NCBI GenBank assembly: GCA_934229335.1
Contig: CAKQDQ010000002.1
Span: 1 to 64,000 of the forward strand
Reading direction: 5' to 3'
Length of the DNA: 64,000 nucleotides
Source of the DNA: an uncultured Prevotella sp.
Lineage (GTDB): Bacteria; Bacteroidota; Bacteroidia; Bacteroidales; Bacteroidaceae
Shown piece after piece: positions 36,326 through 46,386 of this stretch. Numbering within the stretch: the first letter of the stretch is position 1; each line of letters starts with the position of its first letter. The translations under genes and the position numbers were made by a program. The notes below the pieces were generated by a model. That model saw only the letters and a list, made by a program, of their open reading frames with translations. It ran no database searches and was not told the origin of the DNA.

Positions 36326-39300
36326 ATGAGAGATGGATTGTATAGTGCCCAATACGAGCATGACGCTTGTGGAGTGGGCATGGTGGTTAACATCCACGGA
36401 AACAAAAGCCATGATTTGGTTGACAACGCCCTGAAGGTGCTCGAAAACATGGAGCATCGTGGTGCCGAAACTCGTGATAAGACGGGTGACGGTGCGGGTA
36501 TTCTGTTGCAGATTCCTCATGAGTTTATACTGCTGCAGGGTATTCCGGTGCCTGAGAAGGGCAAGTACGGAACAGGTCTTGTTTTCTTGCCAAAAGACTC
36601 GAAACGACAGGATGAAATCCTCTCAGTTATGATTGAGGAGATAGAGCGCGAGGGGCTTACGCTGATGCACCTGCGCACTGTGCCTACCTGTCCGGAGGTA
36701 TTAGGTGTTGGCGCGCGTGCCGTAGAGCCTGACATAAAGCAGGTTTTTGTTACGGGCGTGTCCGATGAAAACGTTGAAAACTTCGAGCGCATATTATATA
36801 AGGTGCGCAAGAAGATAGAGAAACGTGTTACCGACGAGGACTTCTATATCTGTTCTCTCTCAAGTAAGGATATTGTTTATAAAGGAATGTTGACATCTGG
36901 TCAGCTCCGTCGTTATTATCCTGACCTTTCTAACAATTATTTTACCAGCGGACTGGCACTTGTTCACTCTCGCTTCTCTACTAACACATTCCCTAAATGG
37001 AAGTTAGCTCAGCCGTTCCGTCTGCTCTGTCATAACGGTGAGATTAATACCGTGCGTGGCAACCGCGGTTGGATGAAGGCACGTGAGAGTGTGCTTTCTT
37101 CTGAGACCTTGGGCGATGTAAAGGAGATAAGCCCTATACTTCAGGAGGGAATGTCAGACTCTGCCAGCCTCGACAACGTGTTCGAGTTCTTCGTTCAGAG
37201 TGGTATGTCATTGCCACAGGCTATGGCTATCCTTGTGCCAGAGTCATTCAACGACAAGAACCCTATATCAGAAGACCTTAAGGCGTTCTACGAATATTAC
37301 TCTATCCTTATGGAACCATGGGACGGTCCTGCTGCTCTCATGTTCTCTGATGGTCGTTTTGCTGGTGGAATGCTCGACAGAAACGGTCTCCGTCCGTCAC
37401 GTTATACCATTACGAAGAGCGGACTTATGGTTGTAGCTTCTGAGGTAGGCGTAATGGATTTCGAACCAAGCGACATCGTCAGCAAGGGCAGATTGCAGCC
37501 TGGTAAGATACTCCTCATTGATACTGAAGAGGGCAAAATATACTACGATGGCGAAATAAAAGAGAAGTTAGCAAGTGAGCATCCTTACCGCCAGTGGCTC
37601 TCTACCAACCGTATTCAGTTAGAGAAACTGAAATCAGGACGTAAGGTTGACAATGCAGTTGAGAACTATGACCGCAAGCTTATCAGCTTCGGCTTTGGTC
37701 AGGAAGACATCGACAAGACCGTCATACCTATGTGTACCAAGGGACAGGAGCCTGTTGCAGCCATGGGTAACGATACACCGTTGGCAGTAATATCAGACAA
37801 ACCACAGATATTCTTCAACTACTTCCGTCAGCAATTTGCGCAGGTTACCAACCCTGCTATCGACCCTATACGTGAGGAACTTGTAATGTCACTGACCGAA
37901 TACATCGGTCGTGTAGGCTCAGGCATACTGAACCCTGACGAGTCTAACTGTAAGATGGTGCGCCTGCCACAGCCAGTGCTGACCAACAACGAGCTCGACA
38001 TTCTCTGTAACATACGCTACAAGGGATTCAAAACCAAGAAACTCCCTATACTCTTCAATGTCGCTGACGGTGAAGCAGGACTCTCAAAGGCTCTGAATGA
38101 CCTATGCAAGGCAGCAGAACAGTCAGTAGACGAGGGCGTGAACTATATCATCCTCTCTGACCGCGACATCGACGACAAGCAGGCGGCAATACCGTCTCTG
38201 CTCGCTGTTAGTGCCGTTCACCACTACCTTATCTCTGTTGGTAAGCGCGTACAGACAGCACTTATCGTTGAGTCTGGTGAGATACGTGAGGTGATGCACG
38301 CTGCGTTGCTACTTGGTTATGGTGCGTCTGCCATTAACCCTTACATGACATTCGCTGTCATTGACGACCTCGTAAAGAAACACAAGGTACAGGAAGAGTA
38401 TACCACAGCAGAGAAAAACTATATCAAGGCAGTAGACAAGGGTCTGAAGAAGATAATGTCTAAGATGGGTATCTCTACCATCCGCTCTTATCGCGGAGCT
38501 AAGATATTCGAGGCAGTAGGACTCTCTGAGGAACTGCTCCAGACATACTTCGGCACCGACATCTCTACCATTGGAGGTATAGGACTGCGCGACATCGCTC
38601 GCGACGCTATCCGTCTGCACGATAATGCCTTCGTGCCAAAGAAGTTAAGTCCGTTCCTTCCTAACACAGGTCTGTTCAACTATCGTAAGGATGGCATAGA
38701 CCATGCGTGGAACCCAGATACCATTGCCAACCTGCAACTTGCCACACGACTGGGCTCTTACAAAAAGTTCCAGGAGTGGGAGCATATCGTTGACACTAAG
38801 GAGAAGCCAATATTCCTGCGCGACTTCATGACGTTCAAGAAGGCAGCAAAGCCTACACCTATCGACGAAGTGGAGCCAGTAGAGTCTATTGTTAAGCACT
38901 TCGTAACGGGTGCCATGTCTTTCGGTGCACTGTCTATTGAGGCACACGAGGCTCTTGCCTTGGCGATGAACAAACTCGGAGCACGTTCTAACACTGGTGA
39001 GGGAGGTGAAGACAACGTCCGTTACCACACAGAGGTAGACGGAGTGAGCCTTTCTTCAAAGACAAAGCAGATAGCATCAGGACGTTTCGGCGTAACGGCT
39101 GAATACCTCGTAAATGCTGAGGAACTACAGATTAAGGTGGCTCAGGGTGCTAAACCAGGTGAGGGCGGACAGTTGCCAGGCTTTAAGGTTAACAAGATTA
39201 TTGCCAAGACACGTAACGCTATACCTGGAATCACATTGATTTCACCACCACCTCATCACGATATCTATTCTATTGAGGACCTCGCACAGCTTATATACGA

Positions 39301-40810
39301 CCTGAAGAACATCAACCCTACGGCTGCCGTTTCTGTGAAACTCGTTGCCGAGAGTGGTGTGGGCACCATTGCAGCAGGTGTTGCTAAGGCTAAGGCAGAC
39401 CTCATAGTAGTCTCTGGTGCAGAAGGTGGCACGGGCGCATCACCAGCATCTTCTATGCGTTTCGCTGGTATATCACCAGAGATAGGACTTGCAGAGACAC
39501 AGCAGACACTTGTAAAGAACGGACTGCGTAACCAGGTAAGACTGCAGACCGACGGTCAGCTGAAAACAGCAAAGGACGTCATCCTCATGGCAATGCTTGG
39601 TGCAGACGAGTTCTCTTTCGGCACATTGCCACTGATAGTACTTGGCTGTCTGATGATGCGTAAGTGTAACACCAACACCTGTCCGGTAGGTGTCGCTACG
39701 CAGGATGAGCGTCTTCGCGCTAAGTTCCGCGGTCGTGCGGAGTACGTTGTTAACTTCTTCACATTCCTTGCACAGCAAACTCGTGAGTATCTTGCAGAGA
39801 TAGGCGTGAAGAGTTTGAAGGAGATTATCGGACGCACAGACCTTATCGAGGTTCACAAAGCAGACCCAACAACAAAGCAGGGCACCATAGACTTCTCACG
39901 TTTGCTCTTCAAGCCTGAGACAGACAAGCCGCTCTGCTGGGATCGTGAAGCGTTCACCAAGGTGGAAGGCGTTAAGGATCTTGAGATAATAAAGGAGTGC
40001 GAGAAGGCCATAGAGAATAAGGAAGAAGTGAATCTTGATTACGCTATCAAGAACACTGACCGTGCCGTGGGCACCATGTTGAGTGGTGTTATAGCCAAGA
40101 AGTATGGCGAAGAAGGATTGCCAGACAGTACTATAAACATCAAGTTCAAAGGTTCTGCAGGTCAGTCATTCGGTGCTTTCGCTGTGAAGGGTGTGAACTT
40201 GAAACTCGAAGGCGAGACAAACGACTACTTCGGCAAGGGACTTTCTGGTGGACGTATAGCCATATTGCCACCTGCACGTGTTAATGCCGACTTCATAGCA
40301 GAAGACAATATCATCGCTGGTAATACCGGTCTCTACGGTGCTACTACTGGTGAGCTGTACGTTAACGGTAAGGTTGGCGAGCGTTTCGCAGTGCGTAACT
40401 CTGGTGCCATTGCCGTTGTGGAGGGTGCAGGAGACCACTGCTGTGAGTATATGACAGGCGGTCGCGTGGTAGTTCTTGGTGAAACAGGACGTAACTTCGC
40501 TGCTGGTATGTCAGGAGGCGTAGCATACGTTTGGGACAAGAACCATAACTTCGATTACTTCTGTAACATGGATCAGGTGGAGATAAACCTCGTTGAGGAG
40601 GCAGCTCACCGTAAAGAACTGAAGGAACTTATCCGTAAGCATTACCTTTACACAGGTTCTGCACTGGCAGGCAAGATGCTTGACGACTGGAATCACTACG
40701 TGGAGGACTTCATTCAGATTGTTCCTATCGAGTATAAGCGTGTGCTTCAGGAGGAGCAGATGCGTAAGTTGCAGGAGAAGATTGCTAATATGCAGTTGAT
40801 AAACAATTAA
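36326..40810 (+). CDS. gltB: Glutamate synthase, large subunit
   Basis: Makes glutamate from 2-oxoglutarate and the amide of glutamine, using electrons passed from GltD. 1494 aa, normal length. The N-terminal glutaminase domain is exposed after removal of a short propeptide at Cys15 (EHDACGVGMV). The FMN-binding synthase barrel includes GEGGQLPGFKVNKII and SGAEGGTGASPASSMRF. The Fe-S cluster site is MMRKCNTNTCPVGVATQ, and the C-terminal GXGXG beta-helix follows (about 1250-1440). It is followed by gltD after a 137-bp spacer with an inverted repeat. Confidence 0.98.
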   Translation: MRDGLYSAQYEHDACGVGMVVNIHGNKSHDLVDNALKVLENMEHRGAETRDKTGDGAGILLQIPHEFILLQGIPVPEKGKYGTGLVFLPKDSKRQDEILSVMIEEIEREGLTLMHLRTVPTCPEVLGVGARAVEPDIKQVFVTGVSDENVENFERILYKVRKKIEKRVTDEDFYICSLSSKDIVYKGMLTSGQLRRYYPDLSNNYFTSGLALVHSRFSTNTFPKWKLAQPFRLLCHNGEINTVRGNRGWMKARESVLSSETLGDVKEISPILQEGMSDSASLDNVFEFFVQSGMSLPQAMAILVPESFNDKNPISEDLKAFYEYYSILMEPWDGPAALMFSDGRFAGGMLDRNGLRPSRYTITKSGLMVVASEVGVMDFEPSDIVSKGRLQPGKILLIDTEEGKIYYDGEIKEKLASEHPYRQWLSTNRIQLEKLKSGRKVDNAVENYDRKLISFGFGQEDIDKTVIPMCTKGQEPVAAMGNDTPLAVISDKPQIFFNYFRQQFAQVTNPAIDPIREELVMSLTEYIGRVGSGILNPDESNCKMVRLPQPVLTNNELDILCNIRYKGFKTKKLPILFNVADGEAGLSKALNDLCKAAEQSVDEGVNYIILSDRDIDDKQAAIPSLLAVSAVHHYLISVGKRVQTALIVESGEIREVMHAALLLGYGASAINPYMTFAVIDDLVKKHKVQEEYTTAEKNYIKAVDKGLKKIMSKMGISTIRSYRGAKIFEAVGLSEELLQTYFGTDISTIGGIGLRDIARDAIRLHDNAFVPKKLSPFLPNTGLFNYRKDGIDHAWNPDTIANLQLATRLGSYKKFQEWEHIVDTKEKPIFLRDFMTFKKAAKPTPIDEVEPVESIVKHFVTGAMSFGALSIEAHEALALAMNKLGARSNTGEGGEDNVRYHTEVDGVSLSSKTKQIASGRFGVTAEYLVNAEELQIKVAQGAKPGEGGQLPGFKVNKIIAKTRNAIPGITLISPPPHHDIYSIEDLAQLIYDLKNINPTAAVSVKLVAESGVGTIAAGVAKAKADLIVVSGAEGGTGASPASSMRFAGISPEIGLAETQQTLVKNGLRNQVRLQTDGQLKTAKDVILMAMLGADEFSFGTLPLIVLGCLMMRKCNTNTCPVGVATQDERLRAKFRGRAEYVVNFFTFLAQQTREYLAEIGVKSLKEIIGRTDLIEVHKADPTTKQGTIDFSRLLFKPETDKPLCWDREAFTKVEGVKDLEIIKECEKAIENKEEVNLDYAIKNTDRAVGTMLSGVIAKKYGEEGLPDSTINIKFKGSAGQSFGAFAVKGVNLKLEGETNDYFGKGLSGGRIAILPPARVNADFIAEDNIIAGNTGLYGATTGELYVNGKVGERFAVRNSGAIAVVEGAGDHCCEYMTGGRVVVLGETGRNFAAGMSGGVAYVWDKNHNFDYFCNMDQVEINLVEEAAHRKELKELIRKHYLYTGSALAGKMLDDWNHYVEDFIQIVPIEYKRVLQEEQMRKLQEKIANMQLINN

Positions 40811-40825
40811 TATGGTGATTTGATT

Positions 40826-40928
40826 GGTTAGTGGTTTGGTTGTTTTGTTAAGTGAATTAGATTGCTGTCATAATAAGATTTTGCAGTATTTTCATTAACA
40901 AAACAACTAAACAACAAAGCCATCAACC
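40826..40928. repeat. Inverted repeat in the gltB-gltD spacer
   Basis: GGTTAGTGGTTTGGTTGTTT (40826-40845, running to 40851) pairs with 40895-40928, which contains ACAAAACAACTAAACAACAA. An 8-nt block is missing in the left arm. The right arm is also the A/C-rich leader of gltD. It may slow or partly stop transcription and so tune the GltB:GltD ratio. Confidence 0.55.
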
Positions 40929-40947
40929 AACAAAAAACGACACAACT

Positions 40948-42315
40948 ATGGGAGACCCTAAAGCATTCCTTACTATACATAGAAAAGAGGCCGGATATAG
41001 AGACCTCCATGACAGAGTTCAGGACTTCGGTGAAGTGGAACAAACGCTGAACTCTCACGATAGAAAACTACAGGCAAGCCGCTGCATGGACTGCGGTGTT
41101 CCGTTCTGTCACTGGGCTTGTCCGCTTGGCAATAAGCCACCAGAGTATAATGATGCACTCTATAAAGGCGACTGGGCACTGGCATATAACTTGCTTAACG
41201 CTACCAACGACTTCCCTGAGTTCACTGGACGCATCTGCCCAGCACTGTGTGAAAAGGCGTGTGTACTTAACCTTACGGACCACGAACCCGTTACAAACCG
41301 TGAGGATGAGTGCGCTATCACCGAGGGAGCATGGCGTGAGAATATCATACAGCCACAGCAGTATGAGCGCAATGGCAAGACTGTAGCGGTGATAGGTGCA
41401 GGTCCTTCTGGACTTGTTGCTGCCAACCGCCTTAACAAAATGGGCTATAAGGTAACGGTGTTCGATAAGAACGAGGCTGCTGGTGGATTGCTTCGTTACG
41501 GTATTCCTAACTTCAAGCTGAACAAGAAGGTTATTGACCGCCGCATGGATTTGCTTGTTGAGGAGGGAATAGAGTTCGTATACAATGCAGATATAGACCT
41601 TAACACACTGGCAAAGGACGGAAAACTGCCACAGGGTGAGTTTGATGCCTACGTTGTCAGCACCGGAACGCCAACCGCCCGTGACCTGAAGATACCAGGA
41701 CGTGAACTGAAAGGCGTTCACCTTGCACTGGAACTGCTCTCACAGCAGAACCGTGTGCTGGCAGGAAAAGAATACTCTAAGGAAGAGCGTGTAACGGCAA
41801 AGGGCAAGGATGTCCTTGTGATAGGTGGTGGTGATACAGGTTCTGACTGTATCGGTACGTCACATCGTCAGGGCTGTCTCAGCGTTACTCAGATAGAGAT
41901 AATGCCAAAGCCCGTTGAAGGCCCAGAGGATCCGAAGAATCCTTGGCCTAACTGGCCACGCACATTGAAGACTACTTCTTCACACGAAGAGGGCTGTACG
42001 CGTCGTTGGAACATCAATTCTCTTGAGTTCCTTGGTAAGGATGGCAAGCTGACAGGTGTGAAGGTGCAGCCTATTGACTGGGAACCGAACCCAGAAGGTG
42101 GCAGACCTAAGATGGTAGTAGCGGGCGACCCAGAGGTTATCAAGTGTGAAATATGCTTCCTTGCCATGGGCTTTCTGAAGCCAGAGCAGCCTCAGTTTGG
42201 TGAGAACGTCTTTGTTTGTGGCGACGCTGCCAACGGTGCCTCACTCGTAGTACGTGCGATGGCGAGTGGTAGAGATGCGGCAAAGAAAGTCAATGCCTTC
42301 TTAACAAAGGAGTAA
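40948..42315 (+). CDS. gltD: Glutamate synthase, small subunit
   Basis: NADPH-dependent electron-donating subunit. 455 aa. N-terminal 4Fe-4S Cys clusters CMDCGVPFCHWACP (46-59) and CPALCEKAC (97-105). The FAD-binding motif AVIGAGPSGLVAAN is at 147-160, and the NADPH-binding motif VIGGGDTGSDC is around residue 285-300. Downstream comes a run of hairpins ending in a bidirectional terminator. Confidence 0.97.
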   Translation: MGDPKAFLTIHRKEAGYRDLHDRVQDFGEVEQTLNSHDRKLQASRCMDCGVPFCHWACPLGNKPPEYNDALYKGDWALAYNLLNATNDFPEFTGRICPALCEKACVLNLTDHEPVTNREDECAITEGAWRENIIQPQQYERNGKTVAVIGAGPSGLVAANRLNKMGYKVTVFDKNEAAGGLLRYGIPNFKLNKKVIDRRMDLLVEEGIEFVYNADIDLNTLAKDGKLPQGEFDAYVVSTGTPTARDLKIPGRELKGVHLALELLSQQNRVLAGKEYSKEERVTAKGKDVLVIGGGDTGSDCIGTSHRQGCLSVTQIEIMPKPVEGPEDPKNPWPNWPRTLKTTSSHEEGCTRRWNINSLEFLGKDGKLTGVKVQPIDWEPNPEGGRPKMVVAGDPEVIKCEICFLAMGFLKPEQPQFGENVFVCGDAANGASLVVRAMASGRDAAKKVNAFLTKE

Positions 42316-42351
42316 ACACATCCATTCTCTCATAATTATCATTTTCTTTTA

Positions 42352-42384
42352 GGCGGGCATTCTCTTTGGTAGAGAGTGTCCGCC
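42352..42384. repeat. Hairpin downstream of gltD
   Basis: GGCGGGCATTCTCT (42352-42365) pairs with AGAGAGTGTCCGCC (42371-42384) with a 5-nt loop and one or two mismatches. It is the first of a series of structures before the terminator. Confidence 0.6.
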
Positions 42385-42460
42385 GATTGTAGGAGTACTC
42401 CGTATGGATATAAAAAGTCTGCTGTGTGGATTGTAGGAGTACTCCGTATGGATATAAAAA
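42385..42460. repeat. Direct repeat, 44-bp period
   Basis: Two exact copies of a 32-bp sequence start at 42385 and 42429 and contain the palindrome GGAGTACTCC plus GTATGGATATAAAAA. The spacing of 44 bp is twice 22. Confidence 0.85.
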
Positions 42461-42496
42461 AGTCCGCCGTATGAAACTATACGGCGGGCTTTTTAT
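42456..42496. terminator. Bidirectional terminator after gltD
   Basis: AGTCCGCCGTAT (42461-42472) pairs with ATACGGCGGGCT (42479-42490), flanked by A- and T-runs. It separates gltD from the minus-strand glycosyltransferase. Confidence 0.8.
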
Positions 42497-42557
42497 ATTA
42501 TATCACGGTAGAGTGATATAATGTTTATGCCTTGGCAGCGTAATAAGAGGTGTAGTA

Positions 42558-44618
42558 TTACATCTCGTTCAGTGCCTCACGTAGATATTTCCCGGCACGA
42601 ATTTTTGCGCCAATGCGTTGCGCGTTGTCTATCATTGTCTTGTAATCATCATCGTTTATGGCATTGATACGTGCAGGAAGGTCGTGTAAATTAGGTACGG
42701 TGATGCCGATATTCTCCTTATCAACAGTGTCAGCTAAGGCAGACTCAGACCACACAATCAGCGGAATGCCGCAGGCAAGATACAGCGATGTCTTGTGAGA
42801 AGAATTATATCGCAGGTAGTCGCCATAGTCACCAGTGCAGGAGTCAATGCTGTCCCCGTCCCATACCAGTCCCCATCCGCCAGTGATGCAGCCAGTATTG
42901 GCAGGCTGGAACACTCCACAGTAGCAGAAGAGTGGGAAAGAAGAGATGTCCAAATCGCCCAGAATACCATACAGACGGAATCTGACGCCATCATTGCTTG
43001 TGTCGTTGCCCAATGCGTTAAGGAAGGTACTCTTAGTTAAGTTGCCAGCAAACACAATGTTATTTTTATACTTCATTATGGTGTCATGTTGCAACATCGG
43101 GTTGTTAGAGTAGTAATCAAAGAAGTTTATCACCTTCATCGGCTTTGTAACTCCCAGTGAAAGCAACTTGTTCTTCATAGCCTCTGTATGCACAATGATG
43201 CGCGAGGCGTTGTTGATCTGTTCCACTTCGTTCGTCTTTATGTCAAAGCGAATACACTGAATGTCGTGCACAAGTAGTATTACTTTAACATTCTTCTTCA
43301 AGCATTGCGTAGCTATTTGTTGCATATGCTCTAAGTGGAAGTCCTGAATGAATACCGTATCGCCTTCCTTCACCTTCTCAATGAAACGTTTAGCCTGTTT
43401 TTTCGCATAGTAATATGTCAGTATAGGGTAGTGGTGAAAAGCCTTATATTTTCCCCAAGAGTATTTATAGTTCACGATATTAAATACCCTATATCCCATA
43501 GTATTTAGTGTATGCAGCACATCCTCCCTTGCTTTTCCTTGAGCGTTCACCTCTTGTGCGGCATTGAGCTTTACGAGGTCGTTAACGATGTAGTGCCTAT
43601 TTCCAACGGTGTCATCGTCCATCTGTCCTGTCAGTGTGAAGTATTTGTTCAGCACCATGAGCGAGATTAGCTTCTCCCTACGTTTGTTTCTGAACTGAGA
43701 TGTCCACTCATGAGCGTGCTGTATAATAGCCTTCGCTTCGTCAGGGTGGTTTTCATAGTACATCACGCGGTCAATAAGGTCGTGGTAGTCCGCTGCTATC
43801 TCGATGTAGTGATAGTTAGGAATGAGTTTTCCCTCCATGTACCACGTCTCGCAAGTGGGTCTTGGCATAACGGCAATAGAGTTACTTGACATCACCCATT
43901 TAAGGTTTGAAGCCACGTCGTTGCCCTCAAGAGCCATGATATACTTATAGTATAGATGGTCAAAGATAGTCATATCGCCAGTGTCTGCAAGGTCACAGAG
44001 AGGGTGGTTCTGCCATATCTCAAGGAATTTTATACGTCTTGGCTTGTTCGTGACATTTCCTCTGAACAGAATCTTACACTCTTTGTCTTCCCAACAGAAT
44101 GGGTCGTGAACCCAAGTAAAGTGCCTTACCTTATCCAGATTAAGCAGAATGTTATTGCGGTTGCCATCGTCAGGAGTGATAGGACGGCTCTTCGTTATCT
44201 CTGGTAGGGGGAAAAGGTAGTTCACATCGCCTGGGTTGTAAGCCCATTTGAAGTACTTAGGGAAGTAGCGTGTGTATTCATAAGCGTCAAAAAAGTACGC
44301 GCTATTGACATAGTCGTGTACGTATGACTGTCTCTTATTTATAGTAAACTCTCGCAAAGTGCTTGCGTCGGCAGGTAGAAAGATACTATCCTTGAACTTA
44401 CAATAGTAGTCAATTCGTTCTAATATGTATTTCTGTTCCTCCTCAGGAAGTTTAGAAAACTGTGAGAGAATACTTTTACGACGACAACGTGTAAACTTTC
44501 TCGGAGTGAGATAGCGCAGGTATCCCCACATGTAAAATATCATGTGGTTGTTCTTTCTGGTATGGTGTGCAATGGCATACCATAGTCCTTTAAGTTTCTC
44601 TTGTATGTTATGGGTCAT
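42558..44618 (-). CDS. Fused glycosyltransferase: GT90-like domain plus galactofuranosyltransferase-like domain
   Basis: 686 aa. The N-terminal part (about 1-330) resembles the CAP10/GT90 family of LPS-modifying transferases: DPFCWEDKECKILFRGN, GNDVASNLKWVMSSNSIAV and CETWYMEGKLIPNYHYIEI. The C-terminal part (about 345-686) resembles bacterial galactofuranosyl or related transferases (HDIQCIRFD, GGWGLVWDG, RYNSSHKTSLYLACGIPLIVW). Two sugar additions could therefore be made by one polypeptide. It follows the GT25 gene after 27 bp. Substrates are inferred only from family. Confidence 0.82.
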   Translation of the reverse strand: MTHNIQEKLKGLWYAIAHHTRKNNHMIFYMWGYLRYLTPRKFTRCRRKSILSQFSKLPEEEQKYILERIDYYCKFKDSIFLPADASTLREFTINKRQSYVHDYVNSAYFFDAYEYTRYFPKYFKWAYNPGDVNYLFPLPEITKSRPITPDDGNRNNILLNLDKVRHFTWVHDPFCWEDKECKILFRGNVTNKPRRIKFLEIWQNHPLCDLADTGDMTIFDHLYYKYIMALEGNDVASNLKWVMSSNSIAVMPRPTCETWYMEGKLIPNYHYIEIAADYHDLIDRVMYYENHPDEAKAIIQHAHEWTSQFRNKRREKLISLMVLNKYFTLTGQMDDDTVGNRHYIVNDLVKLNAAQEVNAQGKAREDVLHTLNTMGYRVFNIVNYKYSWGKYKAFHHYPILTYYYAKKQAKRFIEKVKEGDTVFIQDFHLEHMQQIATQCLKKNVKVILLVHDIQCIRFDIKTNEVEQINNASRIIVHTEAMKNKLLSLGVTKPMKVINFFDYYSNNPMLQHDTIMKYKNNIVFAGNLTKSTFLNALGNDTSNDGVRFRLYGILGDLDISSFPLFCYCGVFQPANTGCITGGWGLVWDGDSIDSCTGDYGDYLRYNSSHKTSLYLACGIPLIVWSESALADTVDKENIGITVPNLHDLPARINAINDDDYKTMIDNAQRIGAKIRAGKYLREALNEM

Positions 44619-44645
44619 TGGTTGTTAGGTAGTGTAGAGTATGTT

Positions 44646-45395
44646 TTATCTGAAGAAGTATAGAATAGTTTTGTATATCTTCTTGTAAAACCATTTTAGT
44701 CGTTTGTAAGGGCGTGGCTTTGTAGGTATCATAGTGGGCATACTGCCGTCACAACTACACTGACACGCTATGCAAGGGTGTGACCAATAATAGGTTATTA
44801 CGCCCTCTTTAATCAGATGATAGTGCAAGCCGTCACTTGGATAACGTGACTTATGTTCCGCTATATAGGCGAGAATGGTTTGAGCCACTGCCTTGGTTAT
44901 GTACATACAGCCAGTAAAACGGTCGCGCTCTGCCTTATACAGCACTCTGCCTTTGCGTCTTTTGCTGCGCGGAACAAGCATAAGGCTGCTCTCTTCGTAG
45001 TTCACTATGCACGCCTCTCCGTTGTGCTCATTTTCTAACTCCGTAAGGCTTTGCGTGAAGATAGTTTTGAATGAAGGCTTCAAGCGTATGTCATCCTCCA
45101 ACACCAGTGCCCCAGGCAGATTGTTATTAACGATATACTGCATGGCAAGAATATGCTTATAGGCGCAACTGGTGCGCGGAAAGGCACCGTGCATAGTGTC
45201 TTTCTCACCATTATCAGCAAAATAACGGTCAATGATTTCTGGCGTAAGGTCTTCCACATTGCCGTCGTTGATAAAGGTGTAGGGCATTGCTAAAGGGGCT
45301 ATCTGTCCCTCTACGTAACGCCTTCGTTCCTCGTTGCCGCGGACATGGATAATAAGTATCTGTGTGTTCTGCTCCGTAGTGTTAGTTGGTTTCAT
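44646..45395 (-). CDS. Family 25 glycosyltransferase
   Basis: LPS/LOS-type transferase. 249 aa. It opens TQILIIHVRGNEERRRYVEG and holds PRTSCAYKHILAMQYIV and the DxD-like LVLEDDIRLKP (about 97-107). The C-terminal tail is basic. Transcribed from its own promoter, divergent to the GT32 gene, and continues into the GT90 fusion gene. Confidence 0.88.
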   Translation of the reverse strand: MKPTNTTEQNTQILIIHVRGNEERRRYVEGQIAPLAMPYTFINDGNVEDLTPEIIDRYFADNGEKDTMHGAFPRTSCAYKHILAMQYIVNNNLPGALVLEDDIRLKPSFKTIFTQSLTELENEHNGEACIVNYEESSLMLVPRSKRRKGRVLYKAERDRFTGCMYITKAVAQTILAYIAEHKSRYPSDGLHYHLIKEGVITYYWSHPCIACQCSCDGSMPTMIPTKPRPYKRLKWFYKKIYKTILYFFR

Positions 45396-45403
45396 AGTAA
45401 TTG

Positions 45404-45434
45404 CAAAGGTACATAATAAAATTCAAATTACCAA
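45404..45434 (-). promoter_or_regulatory. Promoter of the GT25-GT90 genes
   Basis: On the minus strand TTG (45434-45432) and TACCTTTG (45411-45404) are 20 bp apart. The leader is close to zero, so translation may begin at or near the first base. Confidence 0.65.
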
Positions 45435-45461
45435 TGTAAGGCAAAAAAAACATCGTTTTAT

Positions 45462-45492
45462 TTGTTTAAGTGGCATATTTCGCTTAACTTTG
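45462..45492 (+). promoter_or_regulatory. Promoter of the GT32 gene
   Basis: TTG (45462-45464) and TAACTTTG (45485-45492) are 20 bp apart. It is back to back with the GT25 promoter within 130 bp. Confidence 0.7.
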
Positions 45493-45528
45493 TATTCTAA
45501 ATAAGCATATTGTTAAACGAAACGTACT

Positions 45529-46275
45529 ATGATTCCAAAGATAATACATTACTGTTGGCTCAGCGACGAGCCTTTTCCTGCCAAGATAAAGAAGTGTATG
45601 GACACATGGCAGAAGACTCATCCTGATTATACCGTAAAGCGATGGAGCACTAAGAACTTCGACATCAACTCCGTGCCTTACGTAAAAGAGGCTTTTGAAG
45701 CACGCAAATGGGCTTTTGCAGCGGACTATATCCGTATGTATGCGCTTTACACTGAGGGTGGAATATACCTCGACTCTGATGTTCTTTTGCTTAAGAAGTT
45801 CGACTGTTTCCTTGACAATTCCTTCTTCTCCAGCATGGAGTATCACCCCACACAGGTAGAGAAGAGTGGGGCATTGCAGCATCTTGACGCAGAGGGGCAC
45901 CGCACTGACGATGCCTTCATTGAGGGAATACAGATACAGGCGGCTGTGATGGGAGCGGAGAAGGGTAGTCCATTCATCAAGGAAGTGCTCGACTGGTATG
46001 CCGACAAGCATTTCTTGAAGCCTGACGGCACATTGATGACAGACGTGCTATCACCTTATATCTACGCAAGAGTGGCGGAAAAGCGTGGCTTTGTGTATAA
46101 AGACATAGACCAGCAGTTGCCTGGTCGCATACACATATACCCCTCAGAGACATTCGCTGGCAACAAACACGAGGTGACATCGAATAGTTATGCCATTCAT
46201 TATTGTGCCCACAGTTGGCACCCTACGGTAAAAGAGAAACTTAAGAAGTTTATTCATAAACTGCGAATAAAGTAG
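45529..46275 (+). CDS. Family 32 glycosyltransferase
   Basis: 248 aa. It starts MIPKIIHYCWLSDEPFPAKI, the hallmark of the Gly_transf_sug (DXD) group. The metal site is AADYIRMYALYTEGGIYLDS followed by Asp, which includes the YLDSD motif. Members add mannose or galactose to capsule or LPS chains. Single gene with its own promoter, divergent from the GT25-GT90 pair. It ends near a periodic repeat and a terminator. Confidence 0.9.
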   Translation: MIPKIIHYCWLSDEPFPAKIKKCMDTWQKTHPDYTVKRWSTKNFDINSVPYVKEAFEARKWAFAADYIRMYALYTEGGIYLDSDVLLLKKFDCFLDNSFFSSMEYHPTQVEKSGALQHLDAEGHRTDDAFIEGIQIQAAVMGAEKGSPFIKEVLDWYADKHFLKPDGTLMTDVLSPYIYARVAEKRGFVYKDIDQQLPGRIHIYPSETFAGNKHEVTSNSYAIHYCAHSWHPTVKEKLKKFIHKLRIK

Positions 46276-46386
46276 TCTGTGTAGTAGCAAAAAATACGAT
46301 AAGTATTCTGGGAGCGTAAAGGCGAGTTTTCAAAAATACGCCATTCTGCTGAAAAAATAATATAGTAAACTGCTATTAAGGATTGT

